Assembly: GCA_019237115.1 (NCBI GenBank)
Contig: JAFAHS010000474.1
Location: 1 to 35,937, forward strand
Direction of reading: 5' to 3'
Origin: Deltaproteobacteria bacterium
Lineage (GTDB): Bacteria; Desulfobacterota; Binatia; Binatales; Binataceae
Length of the DNA stretch: 35,937 nt
Below, in pieces: positions 15,900-24,995 of this stretch. Below the pieces are notes generated by a model. The model was not told where the DNA came from. It did not search any database and saw only the letters and a program-made list of their open reading frames with translations. Positions within the stretch are counted from its first letter, which is position 1. Each line of letters begins with the position of its first letter. The translations under genes and the position numbers were made by a program.

Positions 15900-17718
15900 G
15901 CGCCGCCTCGTTCGCGACCGCGTACTGCAACTCGAACAGACGGTAGTAGAGGCCGCGCTGGGCCAGCAGCTCGAGATGACTGCCACTCTCGCGCAATACG
16001 CCGTTGCTCAGGACCAGTATGCGGTCGGCCCGTTCGATGGTCGAAAGCCGATGCGCGATGACGAGTGCGGTGCGTTCCGCAAGCAGTTCGCCAAGGGCGA
16101 GCTGGATCAGGCGCTCGGTTTCGCTGTCCACGCTCGAGGTCGCTTCGTCCATCACCAGGATGCGCGGGTCGTAGGCGAGCGCACGCGCAAATGACAGCAG
16201 CTGCCGCTGTCCAACGGACAGGTTCGCACCGCGCTCGCGGATGTACTCGGCGAGTCCCGCCGGCAGGCGGTCCACGAATCGCAGTGCCTGCGCGCGGCGC
16301 AACGCCTCCCGGACCTGATGTTCGCCGAGGTTGGTCAATCCGAGGCGGATGTTTTCCATCACATCACCCGCGAACAGGAACACATCCTGTTGCACCAGCC
16401 CGATCGAACGCCGCAGTCGCTGGAGATCCCACTCGCGCACGTCAACGCCATCGACCAGGATGCGCCCGCCGGTCACGTCGTAGAAGCGATTGAGCAGTTT
16501 GATCGTCGTGGTCTTGCCGGATCCGGTCGGCCCCACGATTGCGATCTTCTGTCCTGGTTCAACCGCAAAGCTCAAGTCTTTGAGGACGCGCTCCCCCGGA
16601 CGATATTCGAAATTCACGTGATCGAACACGATGCTGCCCAGCGGCGCGGCCGGGACCTTGGGAGTCGCAGGACTCGCGATGGTCCGGGGCTCTTCCATCA
16701 GCGCCTCGATGCGCTCCGCCGCGGCCAGCGACGACTGCAGGACGGTGTACTTGTTGGACAGTTCACGGAGCGGAAGAAAAAACATCCGGGCATACTGCAT
16801 GAAGCCGACGAGGGTTCCCAGGGTGATCGCGCGATGCAGCACTTGCCCGCCGCCCGCCCACAGGATCAGGGCGATAGTTATCGAGCCGACCGTATCCACC
16901 GCGGAGAACAGACCGGTCTCATACAGGTTGGCCTTCATCTGGACGTCTCGGCTGCGTACGTTGAGCACGTCGAATTCCGCCTGGCTCGCGCGCTCGTGGG
17001 TGAACAACTGCACTACCGTCATGCCGGCCAACGCTTCCGACAGGTATGCGTTGAGCGCCGCGAGCCGCTCGCGAATTTGCCGGTATACGACGCGCGCCCG
17101 TACGCGAAACAGGTTGATGAACAGCAGCAGCGGAGGGATCGCGAGCAGCGCCCACAGCGCCAGCCGCGCGCTCTTGAACCACATGATCGCGACGATGCCG
17201 GACATCGTCATCAGGTCCATGAACATGGTCAGCGAGCCGGCGCCGAACATTTCGTTGATCGCATCGATGTCGGTGGTCATGCGGCTTACCAGCCGTCCGA
17301 CCGGGGTGCGGTCGAAGAACGACATCGGGAGTCGCTGCACGTGGTTGAACAGCGCCAGGCGCAGGTCCGAGAGCGAATACTGCGCGACCATCATGGTGAG
17401 ATAGAACTGGCCGTAAGCGGACCCGAACTCTCCGCATACCAGGCACAGATAGATCGCCCCCATCTTGAGGAGGCTCGGACCGGACGCGCCGAGCAGCGCG
17501 GTCAGCCATGCCGGCGGCGGCACCCGTCGATGGGCCAGGAATAGATCGATGATCAGCTGAATTATATAGGGTTGAGCCAGCGCGAATGCCGAGTTGAGCG
17601 GCATCAGCACAACCGACAGAAAAAACACTCCGCGATAGGGGCGTACGTAGGTCCAGATGAACTTGACCAGCGCGACATCGCGCGACTGGCCGCGGTTTTG
17701 TGCCTGCTTGAGCTGCAT
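15883..17718 (-). CDS. ABC exporter half-transporter with consensus Walker B
   Basis: The 611-residue type IV exporter half has six membrane helices in residues 20-310 and a nucleotide-binding domain in 360-600. Visible motifs: Walker A GPTGSGKT (396-403), Q-loop QQDVFLF, signature LSVGQ (500-504, with Gly replaced by Val), Walker B ILVMDE with catalytic Glu525, D-loop SSVD and His556. Together with the next gene it forms the pattern of a heterodimeric exporter such as BmrCD, LmrCD or TM287/288. These move drugs, lipids or peptides across the inner membrane. It starts 2 bases after the partner's stop. The substrate is unknown; glycosyltransferase and envelope neighbours make a lipid or glycolipid possible. 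Confidence 0.95.
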   Translation of the reverse strand: MQLKQAQNRGQSRDVALVKFIWTYVRPYRGVFFLSVVLMPLNSAFALAQPYIIQLIIDLFLAHRRVPPPAWLTALLGASGPSLLKMGAIYLCLVCGEFGSAYGQFYLTMMVAQYSLSDLRLALFNHVQRLPMSFFDRTPVGRLVSRMTTDIDAINEMFGAGSLTMFMDLMTMSGIVAIMWFKSARLALWALLAIPPLLLFINLFRVRARVVYRQIRERLAALNAYLSEALAGMTVVQLFTHERASQAEFDVLNVRSRDVQMKANLYETGLFSAVDTVGSITIALILWAGGGQVLHRAITLGTLVGFMQYARMFFLPLRELSNKYTVLQSSLAAAERIEALMEEPRTIASPATPKVPAAPLGSIVFDHVNFEYRPGERVLKDLSFAVEPGQKIAIVGPTGSGKTTTIKLLNRFYDVTGGRILVDGVDVREWDLQRLRRSIGLVQQDVFLFAGDVMENIRLGLTNLGEHQVREALRRAQALRFVDRLPAGLAEYIRERGANLSVGQRQLLSFARALAYDPRILVMDEATSSVDSETERLIQLALGELLAERTALVIAHRLSTIERADRILVLSNGVLRESGSHLELLAQRGLYYRLFELQYAVANEAAREAVD

Positions 17719-17720
17719 GC

Positions 17721-19517
17721 CTAGTAGCTGGAGAGTTCCTCCTCGAGCAGCTGGCGGTGGAACAACTCGGCGTAGATTCCATGGCGCGCCATCAGTTCGT
17801 GATGGGTTCCGCGCTCAGCGATTTCGCCATCTTCCAGCACGATGATCTGGTCGGCGTCGCGCACGGTCGAGGCACGATGCGCGACCACGATGCTGGTATG
17901 GTCGCGCACGCTGGCCTCCAGGTTCTGCAACACCGACCGCTCGGTCTCCGTATCGACGCTGGAAAGGGCGTCGTCCAGAACCACCACGCTCGATCGATAG
18001 TTCAACAGGCGCGCGATGGTGGCACGCTGCTTCTGCCCGCCCGACAGCGCCATCCCGCGCTCGCCCACGATCGTGTCGAGGCCGTGGGGAAGTGTGGCGA
18101 TATCAGGTCCGAGCCCCGCCACATTGGCGGCCCATTCGATCGCATCCGGCTTCGCAGCGGGCTCCCCGAAGGCGATATTTCGCGCGAGCGTGTCGGAGAA
18201 CAGCATCGCCTCCTGCGGCACCACGCCAATAGTCTTGCGCAGCGAGCGCAGCGGGACGTCGCGAATGTCACGGCCGTCAAGGAGAATCCTGCCCTCGGTG
18301 GGCTCGATCAGGCGCGAGAGCAGCTTGACCATCGTGGACTTGCCCGAGCCGGTCCGACCCACGATGGCCAGCTTGCTACCCGCGGGCACTCGAACGTTGA
18401 TGTCCCGCAGTGCGTGCGGACGATACCCGTTCGATGAGGAGTCCTCGCGCCCAAAGTAGCTGAAGGACACATGCTCCCATTCAATTGCGCCAGCCACCTG
18501 TAACCGCTCTTCCCCCCGATCGAGTGCCCCGGGTTGGGGCGGCGCCCAGAATATCTCGTCGAGCCGCTTCATCGCGGCCTTGGCCCGCTGATAAATCGAG
18601 ATCATCCATCCCAGGGAAGTTACCGGCCACGCCATGTAACCCAGGTAGCCCATGAAGGACACCAGATCGCCGATGCGCAGGGTTCCCTGCGTCACCAGCA
18701 ACCCACCGTAAGTGAGCACGATCATCACGGCCGCCGCCGAAGTCCCGCGAATCATGGGGACCATGGCACCGCGCAGTCGTGCGAGCGCCAGTCCCAACTC
18801 GTTGTATTCGTCGTTGGCAGTTCGAAACAGCCCTGCCTCGTGATCCTCGAGCGAGTACGCCTTCACGACGTGGATGCCGGCCAGCGCTTCCTGGACCTTG
18901 GACTCGATCAAGCCAAGGCCCTCCTGGACCTTCAAATTGCGCTGCATCAGCGCTCGCGATAGCCGTTTGATTCCGTAAATCAGCAGAAGGAAAGGCGCGA
19001 GCGAAGCGGCAGTCAGTTTGGTGCTTACCCCGAGCATGAACACGAGCGCGAACACAAAGGTGCCCGGCGCGTCGATGAAGGTGACGAACCCCATGCCGAT
19101 GAGCATCCGGATCGCGTTGAGGTCGTTGACCATGCGCGACATCAGATCGCCGACCCTGTGGCGCTCGTAAAAATCCGGCCCGAGCAGGGTCAGATGTACA
19201 AAAAGGTCGTTGCGCAGGTCGTATTCGACGTCACGGCCAGTATTGAAGATGACGAAACGCGAAACCCATCGCGCCGTTCCTCCCACCAGTGCCAACCCGA
19301 TCATCATGAGCACGATGCGACCCAGCGTTTCTTCGGCCGGCAAGCCCATGCGCGCGAGCGCGCCAAAGGTCTGCGGATGGTGAGCCTGGATGGTGTTGAT
19401 GGCAGCGCCGCTCAAGTATGCGACGCTCATGCCGCACGCGGAGGCGATCAGCGTGCTGACCATCCCGAACGCGTACCAATTCCAGTAGCGGCCGATGTAG
19501 CTGAACAAGCGTTTCAT
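17721..19517 (-). CDS. ABC exporter half-transporter with degenerate catalytic site
   Basis: The 598-residue exporter half, first gene of the pair, has a membrane domain in residues 10-310 and a nucleotide-binding domain from about 345. Motifs: Walker A GRTGSGKS (387-394), Q-loop PQEAMLF, canonical signature LSGGQ (491-495), Walker B VVVLDD where Asp516 replaces the catalytic glutamate, and His547. The Asp substitution here, combined with the altered signature (LSVGQ) in the partner, puts both defects in the same composite ATP site. That is exactly how asymmetric heterodimeric exporters are built. Its own LSGGQ completes the intact site with the partner's Walker motifs. A small dyad (GCAGG/CCTGC, 19538-19552) lies just upstream. 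Confidence 0.95.
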   Translation of the reverse strand: MKRLFSYIGRYWNWYAFGMVSTLIASACGMSVAYLSGAAINTIQAHHPQTFGALARMGLPAEETLGRIVLMMIGLALVGGTARWVSRFVIFNTGRDVEYDLRNDLFVHLTLLGPDFYERHRVGDLMSRMVNDLNAIRMLIGMGFVTFIDAPGTFVFALVFMLGVSTKLTAASLAPFLLLIYGIKRLSRALMQRNLKVQEGLGLIESKVQEALAGIHVVKAYSLEDHEAGLFRTANDEYNELGLALARLRGAMVPMIRGTSAAAVMIVLTYGGLLVTQGTLRIGDLVSFMGYLGYMAWPVTSLGWMISIYQRAKAAMKRLDEIFWAPPQPGALDRGEERLQVAGAIEWEHVSFSYFGREDSSSNGYRPHALRDINVRVPAGSKLAIVGRTGSGKSTMVKLLSRLIEPTEGRILLDGRDIRDVPLRSLRKTIGVVPQEAMLFSDTLARNIAFGEPAAKPDAIEWAANVAGLGPDIATLPHGLDTIVGERGMALSGGQKQRATIARLLNYRSSVVVLDDALSSVDTETERSVLQNLEASVRDHTSIVVAHRASTVRDADQIIVLEDGEIAERGTHHELMARHGIYAELFHRQLLEEELSSY

Positions 19518-19602
19518 TCGGGTTGGAATCTAAATTAGCAGGATTGACCTGCCAGAGAAGTGGGCGTGCGGCGCCCCGGCGGTCAGTGGTCGCCCGGTCC
19601 GG

Positions 19603-20364
19603 TCAGCGCGGCCGCTGGGTTTTCAGGCGCCGCTCGTAGAGCTTCGCGTATTTGAGAAACACGTAAAACGCCGAGGTAGCCGCGGCATAGAAACCCCGGA
19701 TCCCGTCGAGAAATCCGCGGCGCACAATATAGAAGACGAAGAATCGCGCGACCGGATTGACCACCATCTTGAGCGGCGTGAACCGGGTGGGCTCGTGCTC
19801 CGCCGCGACCCGAGAGCTGAAGCGGTTCATCGTGGCGACGTGGTCGGTGATGTCGCGATAGCTGAAATGCAGGATCCGCCCGCGCAGTTTTGTGACCTTG
19901 CCGTCGACCACCACCTTGTCGTGGGGATCGCGGCCGCCGATGTGCCCGCGCTGGCGCCGGAACAAGCGCACCGGGGTGTCGGGTTCGATTCCGCGCAGGT
20001 CGTAGCCGCCGAGGTGATAGAGCATTCGCTGGATGCGATAGCCCTCCGCCGGCCACGCCGAGCCGGTTTCACGCAAAATCTCCGCGCCGAGATCGTGGGT
20101 TGCCTGCTCGTCGGCGTCCATCAGCAATACCCAGTCCCCGGTCGCGTAGTCGAGCGCCATCTGCTTCTGCATGACGTAGTTGGTAAACTCGTGTTGGAAG
20201 ACTCGCGCGCCGCATTCTCGCGCTATCTGCACGGTCCGGTCGGTGGAGAAGGAATCCACGACGATCTTCTCGTCGCAGAACCAGGCGCTCTTGAGACACT
20301 GTCCGATTAGTTCTTCCTCGTTCTTGGTGATGGTAATGAGGGAGATTTTCGGGCGCGCGTCCAT
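19603..20364 (-). CDS. Family 2 glycosyltransferase, WaaE/KdtX-like
   Basis: From ATG 20364 it is 253 residues; the open frame continues to 20415 without family similarity. It opens with ISLITITKNEEELIGQCLKS, then VDSFSTDRTVQIARECGARVF and the donor-binding DADE (Asp83-x-Asp85). RGGDPHDKV-like and ILHFSYRDITDH stretches follow. This is the pattern of WaaE/KdtX-type transferases that add glucose or related sugars to the lipopolysaccharide inner core. The C-terminal part is hydrophobic-aromatic (FFVFYIVRRGF, FYVFLKYAKLYERR) and probably sits on the membrane face. It lies 85 bases upstream of the left edge of the ABC pair's leader and points to an envelope-assembly neighbourhood. Confidence 0.9.
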   Translation of the reverse strand: MDARPKISLITITKNEEELIGQCLKSAWFCDEKIVVDSFSTDRTVQIARECGARVFQHEFTNYVMQKQMALDYATGDWVLLMDADEQATHDLGAEILRETGSAWPAEGYRIQRMLYHLGGYDLRGIEPDTPVRLFRRQRGHIGGRDPHDKVVVDGKVTKLRGRILHFSYRDITDHVATMNRFSSRVAAEHEPTRFTPLKMVVNPVARFFVFYIVRRGFLDGIRGFYAAATSAFYVFLKYAKLYERRLKTQRPR

Positions 20365-20530
20365 CGATCGAGTTGGCAAACGACCCCCTACCCTGCCCGC
20401 CGCTGCACTCGGCAATCACCGACCGGGCAACCGCGCACGTCCGCGGCCGAGCCGGGCGGAGAAAGCCGCGACACCGGTCGGGCGGGGAGCGCGTGGGACC
20501 CGGCGGAAAAGCTTCGCGGACCGGAACCGC

Positions 20531-21580
20531 TCACGGTGCGCATTCCACCTGCTGCATCACCCGCGTGGCAATCGCCTCGAACGCGACGCTTACCGGGTGG
20601 TGCGGGTTGCTTGCAACCAGCGGGTTGGACCGGTCGCCGCCTTCGCGTAGCTCGCGGACGATCGGCAGTTCGCCCAGAAATGGCACCCCCAACTCGGACG
20701 CGTAACGCGCACCACCGCCGTGCGAGAAAATCTCGTGGCGATGCCCGCATTTTCGACACAGGTAGTAGCTCATGTTTTCGACCACGCCGAGGACCGGCAC
20801 GTTAACCTCGCGGAACATCTCCACCCCCCGCTTCACGTCGAGCAGCGCCAGGTCCTGAGGGGTGGTGACCACTACCCCGCCCGCGAGCGCGACGCGCTGG
20901 GTGATGGTTAGCTGCGCGTCGCCGGTCCCGGGAGGAAGGTCCAGCACCAGGCAGTCGAGTTCTCCCCATTCGACATTAAAGAGAAACTCGGTTTCGAGCT
21001 TGGTTACCATCGGTCCGCGCCAGATCACGGCGGTCTCGTCGTTGATAAACAGCGCCATCGAAACGTACCCTATGCCAAATCGCTGGAGCGGGACGATCCT
21101 CCGCTCCGCGGTGAGTGCGGGCGGCTTGTCCACGCCCATCATCATCGCCACGCTGGGGCCGTATACGTCCGCATCCATGAGCCCGATGCGCCATCCGCGT
21201 CCGCGCAGTGCCAGTGCCAGGTTGACCGCCACGGTGGATTTGCCGACTCCACCCTTGCCGCTGGCGACCGCGATGATGTGCTTCACCGCGGGTATCTCGC
21301 GCTGCGTGGCGCCGGTCGCGGCGCGCGGCGCGGCCGCAGGGGGCTGCTCAATACGCACTTCCACCGCCGGCACATCGCGCATCGCGCTGACCGCGGTCTT
21401 CACGTCGGCGACGATTTTCTGAATTACCTCGGGCTTGGCGGATGCTACCGTGAGCATCACGGTCACGCGCGAGTGTGCAACCTCGATGTCTTTGATCATG
21501 CCGAACGACACGATGTCGCGGCTGAATCCCGGGTATTTGACTTTCTTGAGTTCCGAAAGAATTTCGTTGGGACTTGGCAT
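20531..21580 (-). CDS. Mrp/NBP35-family Fe-S cluster carrier ATPase
   Basis: At 349 residues it has an N-terminal MIP18-like domain (about 5-78) and a P-loop ATPase domain. The deviant Walker A is SGKGGVGKST (107-116); GLMDADVYGPSV and VLDLPPGTGDAQLT are the switch regions. The CRKCGH motif supplies the Cys-x-x-Cys that binds a bridging [4Fe-4S] cluster between two subunits. It should carry Fe-S clusters to apoproteins in the cytosol, which fits a genome region with many Rieske and other Fe-S enzymes. It is divergent from the DUF4838 gene and separated by a 166-base GC-rich gap from the downstream glycosyltransferase. Confidence 0.95.
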   Translation of the reverse strand: MPSPNEILSELKKVKYPGFSRDIVSFGMIKDIEVAHSRVTVMLTVASAKPEVIQKIVADVKTAVSAMRDVPAVEVRIEQPPAAAPRAATGATQREIPAVKHIIAVASGKGGVGKSTVAVNLALALRGRGWRIGLMDADVYGPSVAMMMGVDKPPALTAERRIVPLQRFGIGYVSMALFINDETAVIWRGPMVTKLETEFLFNVEWGELDCLVLDLPPGTGDAQLTITQRVALAGGVVVTTPQDLALLDVKRGVEMFREVNVPVLGVVENMSYYLCRKCGHRHEIFSHGGGARYASELGVPFLGELPIVRELREGGDRSNPLVASNPHHPVSVAFEAIATRVMQQVECAP

Positions 21581-21894
21581 TCCGGTCCGGGTACCTGGGG
21601 CAGGACATCAGCGCCGCGGAGCTATCAATGTGGTTCCGTCATGTTATCATTCCGGGAGTGCCGGAAAAATGACGCGTCCGGCGTACTTCGTGGCTGGTCG
21701 GAGGCGATCGTTCCGCGGCGCGAGTTTGCACACCAAGTCCCGACGGCCACGGCGGTGAAGGGGGCATAACCAGCGAAGCCGCCGGCAGGGCTGCGCGTCG
21801 CTTAAGAGTTCCCGCTGGCGCCGCCTTGCGCCCAGGTTTTGGCGAGCGAACGGCAACCACATCGGCAGCGTCTTTATAAAGAGCGGATTCTCCA
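21581..21894. other. 314-base divergent intergenic region
   Basis: I find no convincing gene or tRNA here. It holds a 6-bp hairpin TTCCGG/CCGGAA (21650-21666) followed on the plus strand by five A, and a perfect 12-bp palindrome TCTTTATAAAGA (21871-21882) 13 bases before GTG 21895. The latter includes a TATAAA that could be the -10 of the DUF4838 operon, though I see no good -35. Confidence 0.5.
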
Positions 21895-23781
21895 GTGACG
21901 ACCCGCAAAACCAGTACCTCGGGTCCGCTTACGCTTCGGCATGCCGCGCCAGGGTCCCGCCGGGTAGTCGCGACGGCGGTCGCCGAACTAAGTCGGGGCC
22001 TCCTGCGCATGACGGGCGGCAAGGTTGCGGTACAGGAAGACGCCCGGATCGACGCTCGTGAAATAGTCCTCACCCTGGACGACTCGCAACCGCCCCACCA
22101 GGGTCGCCCCGGTTCTCCCGGTGGCGATTCGTTCTCGATCTCTCGGCCGAGCGATCAGTCGGTTTCGATCCGGTCGGCGAGTGAGCGCGGCCTGATTCAC
22201 GGTGCAGCCAGCCTGCTTGTGCAGCTGGGAGCGAGCTTTCCGCCCGGCGCGCCCGCACTCTATCCGCGCATCGAGCCCGAACGCATCCGCAACCTCAAGC
22301 CTTCCGTGTTCACGCCGTCCTTTTCGCGCCGCGCCTTCGCCTCCGACATCTTGACCTGGAACTACGCGTTCGCGGACCGCCTCGAGCTTCATCTTGAACA
22401 CGACCGCGAGTTCATCCCGTGGATGGCGCGCCGGGGGCTCAACGCGTTCTCCTACATTCGCCACGCGCACGACCCCCGCCAGCGAATCGAGGAACTCGTG
22501 CCGATGCTCGGCACGCACGGGATTGCCGCCGAATACGGCGGACACGTGCTGCAACTGCTGTTGCCACGTGAGCGATTTGACCATGACCCGTCGATGTTTC
22601 CGGCTGATGACCAGGGCACTCGACTGCCCCGCGGCAATCTATGCGTGTCCAGCCGCGCAGCGATCGACCTGGTTTGCGAAGCCGCGCTGCGCTACCTCGC
22701 CGATTACCCGGAGAATGAGTTGTTGCACATCTGGGGCGCTGACGTGAGGCGGGGGGCGTGGTGCCGGTGTGGCGCGTGCCGGGAACTCGCTCCCTCGCAT
22801 CAGTACCTGCAGGTGGTCAACGCGATAGCCGCCTCTTTGGCGAAGGCCAACCTGTCGTGCCCGGTCGCATACCTCGCCTATCACGACACCATCGACCCGG
22901 ACCCGGGCCTGCATCCGCTGCCCAACGTCAGGGTGGAGTGGGCGCCGCGCGAGCGTTGTTACTCGCACGCGATCGATGATCCAGCCTGCGAGGTCAATCC
23001 GCGCTATCTCGCTTCACTCAAACGATACCTGGAAATTTTCGAGGGCCGCTGCGATGTGTTTGAGTACTATGCCGATGCGATCCTGTTTGGGGGGCTGGCG
23101 TTCGCAACCCCCTCAGTGATTGCGCGCGACCTGCGCCTTTATCACGCGCTTGGAATTTCCAGTGTTTCGTGCCTCACCTTTGGCGCGTACAGCCTGCTCG
23201 CCTATCCGGTCAACCTGGAAACTTTTGCGCGTTGCGCGAGCAACGTCGGATCCGATCCCGCTCTCGCGCTGGAGAAGACCGCCGAGGGGCGGCATCCGGC
23301 CTGCGCGGCCTCGTGGCGAGATGCTTATCGCGCCATCGCCGATGCATCCGCGATGGTGCTCGACTATGCAGACGTGATGCGTCCGCCCCTGGACCCGGTC
23401 CGGGCGCCTCGCAAGCGCGTGGAACTCGCGCGCGCGGCAGCGTGTTTCCGGCGCGCAAGTGACGCCGCCGATGCGATACTGCGATCGAACGAGGAGCCGC
23501 TGGTGCGCGGCGAACGCCAGCTGTGGCGGTACAGTGGGGAGGTGCTCGAACACCTGGTGGAGTATCTGGACGCGAAGGGCGGCGGCGCCCGCGGTCGCGC
23601 GCAGCGCGGCGAGGCAGCGATCAAGAAGATCGCCGAGGCGATCGAGCAAGTTCGCGCCATCGACCCGCGTCTCAAGGGCACCTGGGGTACCTACGACCTG
23701 GAATGGATTCGAGAGCTCTGGCTCGACACATTGCGCCGCGGGCTTGGCAACGATTCGGAGCGGTTCGAGGAGATGATCTGA
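21895..23781 (+). CDS. DUF4838-type glycoside hydrolase-like protein
   Basis: The 628-residue protein starts at GTG 21895. The N-terminal part (to about 130) resembles the accessory domain of GH20/GH67 enzymes, including RSASERGLIHGAASLL. The middle carries the DUF4838 hallmark: LLHIWGADVRRGAWCRCGACREL (a Cys-x-Cys-x-x-Cys cluster), SHQYLQVVNAIAASL, VAYLAYHDT and VEWAPRERCYSHAI. The C-terminal third is helical. The family is predicted to have an alpha-glucuronidase-like barrel; the reaction is unproven. No signal peptide is visible, so it would act in the cytosol, which is odd for a polysaccharide enzyme. Its stop overlaps the acyl-CoA dehydrogenase start by one base. Confidence 0.8.
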   Translation: MTTRKTSTSGPLTLRHAAPGSRRVVATAVAELSRGLLRMTGGKVAVQEDARIDAREIVLTLDDSQPPHQGRPGSPGGDSFSISRPSDQSVSIRSASERGLIHGAASLLVQLGASFPPGAPALYPRIEPERIRNLKPSVFTPSFSRRAFASDILTWNYAFADRLELHLEHDREFIPWMARRGLNAFSYIRHAHDPRQRIEELVPMLGTHGIAAEYGGHVLQLLLPRERFDHDPSMFPADDQGTRLPRGNLCVSSRAAIDLVCEAALRYLADYPENELLHIWGADVRRGAWCRCGACRELAPSHQYLQVVNAIAASLAKANLSCPVAYLAYHDTIDPDPGLHPLPNVRVEWAPRERCYSHAIDDPACEVNPRYLASLKRYLEIFEGRCDVFEYYADAILFGGLAFATPSVIARDLRLYHALGISSVSCLTFGAYSLLAYPVNLETFARCASNVGSDPALALEKTAEGRHPACAASWRDAYRAIADASAMVLDYADVMRPPLDPVRAPRKRVELARAAACFRRASDAADAILRSNEEPLVRGERQLWRYSGEVLEHLVEYLDAKGGGARGRAQRGEAAIKKIAEAIEQVRAIDPRLKGTWGTYDLEWIRELWLDTLRRGLGNDSERFEEMI

Positions 23782-24944
23782 TGGATCCAATCAACGGCTA
23801 TCAGCTCCCCGCAGAGTTGGTCGCGCTGCGCGATCAGGTCGGCAAAGTCATCCGCGACGAGATCATTCCCATCGAAGCGCGCATCGACCCCGACGCCGCC
23901 GAAATTCCCGAGGATGACTATTGGCGTATCGCGCGCAAGGCGCAGTCGGCCGGAATGTGGTGCATGGGTGCACCGCAAGAATACGGCGGCGGGGGGCTAA
24001 GCACCTTCGAAATGACCGTGTTGACCGAAGAAATGGCTCAGCATCGGATGGGCCTCTACAATCCGGGCGCGGGGGTCTTCGGCCGCACGCCGCCACCGGT
24101 CATCTGGGCGGGCACCCCCGAGCAGAAGGAACAGTACGCGGGTGGCACGATCAAGAATGCCTGGTACACGTTCTTCGCAATCACCGAGCCTGCGGGGGGC
24201 TCCGATCCGGCCGGGGCAATCCAGTGCCGCGCGGTGCGCCAGGGCGATCACTACCGCCTGAACGGAACCAAGATTTTCATCTCGCACGCGCACGAGGCGG
24301 AGTGGGGTGTCGTGTTTGCACGCACCGATCCGAAGGCCGGTCGCCAGGGGGTCACCTGCTTCATCATCAAGAAGGGCCAGGCGGGTTTCACGCCGCGGCC
24401 AATTCGGACCATCCGCACCTCGGCGATTCCGAACGAGGTCGCCCTGGAAGACTGCCTGGTTCCTGTCGAACAGCGGCTCGGCGCAGAAGGCCAGGGCCTC
24501 AACCTGTGCCTGGATCTCCTGGCCCGCCTGCGCTTTCCATATTCTGCGTGCAACGTCGGGGTCGGCGTGGCGGCCCAGCGAATGGCGATTGCGTACGCCA
24601 AGCAGCGCAGCACGTTCGGTGAGCTGCTCGCGCGACGGCAGGCGATCCAGTGGATGCTGGCGGACTCCGAGGTTGAGCTGCGCGCGGCGCGCTGGCTCAC
24701 CTGGGACGGCGCGTGGAAGGCCGATCGCCATCAAGACTTTCGTACCGAAGCTTCGATTGCGAAATTGTATTCCAGCGAGGTGCTGGGCCGGGTGGTGGAT
24801 CGGGCCGTGCAGATTCACGGCGGCTACGGGGTGAGCAAGGAGCTGCCGCTGGAGCGATGGTACCGCGAAGCGCGCGTGCGGCGGATCGGCGAAGGGCCCT
24901 CGGAAGTTCATCGCATGGTCATCGCGCGCACGCTGCTCCGCTGA
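23781..24944 (+). CDS. Acyl-CoA dehydrogenase family protein
   Basis: The start at ATG 23781 overlaps the preceding TGA by one base, indicating translational coupling. The product is 387 residues. Motifs: GAPQEYGGGGLS, the FAD/substrate block FFAITEPAGGSDPAGA, GTKIFISHA, RRQAIQWMLADSE, QIHGGYGVSKELPLERWYREARV and GEGPSEVHR. Glu371 in GEGPSEV takes the catalytic-base position of medium-chain enzymes. The IHGGYG...EGPSEVH form resembles ACAD10/11 and long-chain subgroups. It oxidises an acyl-CoA at C2-C3 with FAD and passes electrons to ETF, which is not encoded here. The CoA-transferase gene 51 bases on probably activates its substrate. Confidence 0.95.
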   Translation: MDPINGYQLPAELVALRDQVGKVIRDEIIPIEARIDPDAAEIPEDDYWRIARKAQSAGMWCMGAPQEYGGGGLSTFEMTVLTEEMAQHRMGLYNPGAGVFGRTPPPVIWAGTPEQKEQYAGGTIKNAWYTFFAITEPAGGSDPAGAIQCRAVRQGDHYRLNGTKIFISHAHEAEWGVVFARTDPKAGRQGVTCFIIKKGQAGFTPRPIRTIRTSAIPNEVALEDCLVPVEQRLGAEGQGLNLCLDLLARLRFPYSACNVGVGVAAQRMAIAYAKQRSTFGELLARRQAIQWMLADSEVELRAARWLTWDGAWKADRHQDFRTEASIAKLYSSEVLGRVVDRAVQIHGGYGVSKELPLERWYREARVRRIGEGPSEVHRMVIARTLLR

Positions 24945-24995
24945 GTTATCCGTCAGACGGGCAACGGAAAGAGCGCAAACTGAAAGGACCAATTA

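Noticed and set aside
16318..17544. Open plus-strand frame of 408 codons opposite the ABC exporter
   Set aside because: Antisense to a gene with all ABC motifs; the composition is Arg/His/Gln-rich and matches nothing.
19603..20364. Glycosyltransferase as ArnC of the arn pathway
   Set aside because: It lacks the two C-terminal membrane helices of ArnC and its motifs fit WaaE/KdtX; it is also 14 kb from the arn genes.
21581..21894. Possible tRNA or small gene in the largest gap
   Set aside because: No cloverleaf or TTC-type T-loop is visible, and short frames there lack ribosome sites and family motifs.
23523..23780. N-terminal extension of the acyl-CoA dehydrogenase
   Set aside because: It runs through the end of the DUF4838 gene in another frame; ATG 23781 with a TGATG overlap gives the normal family start.
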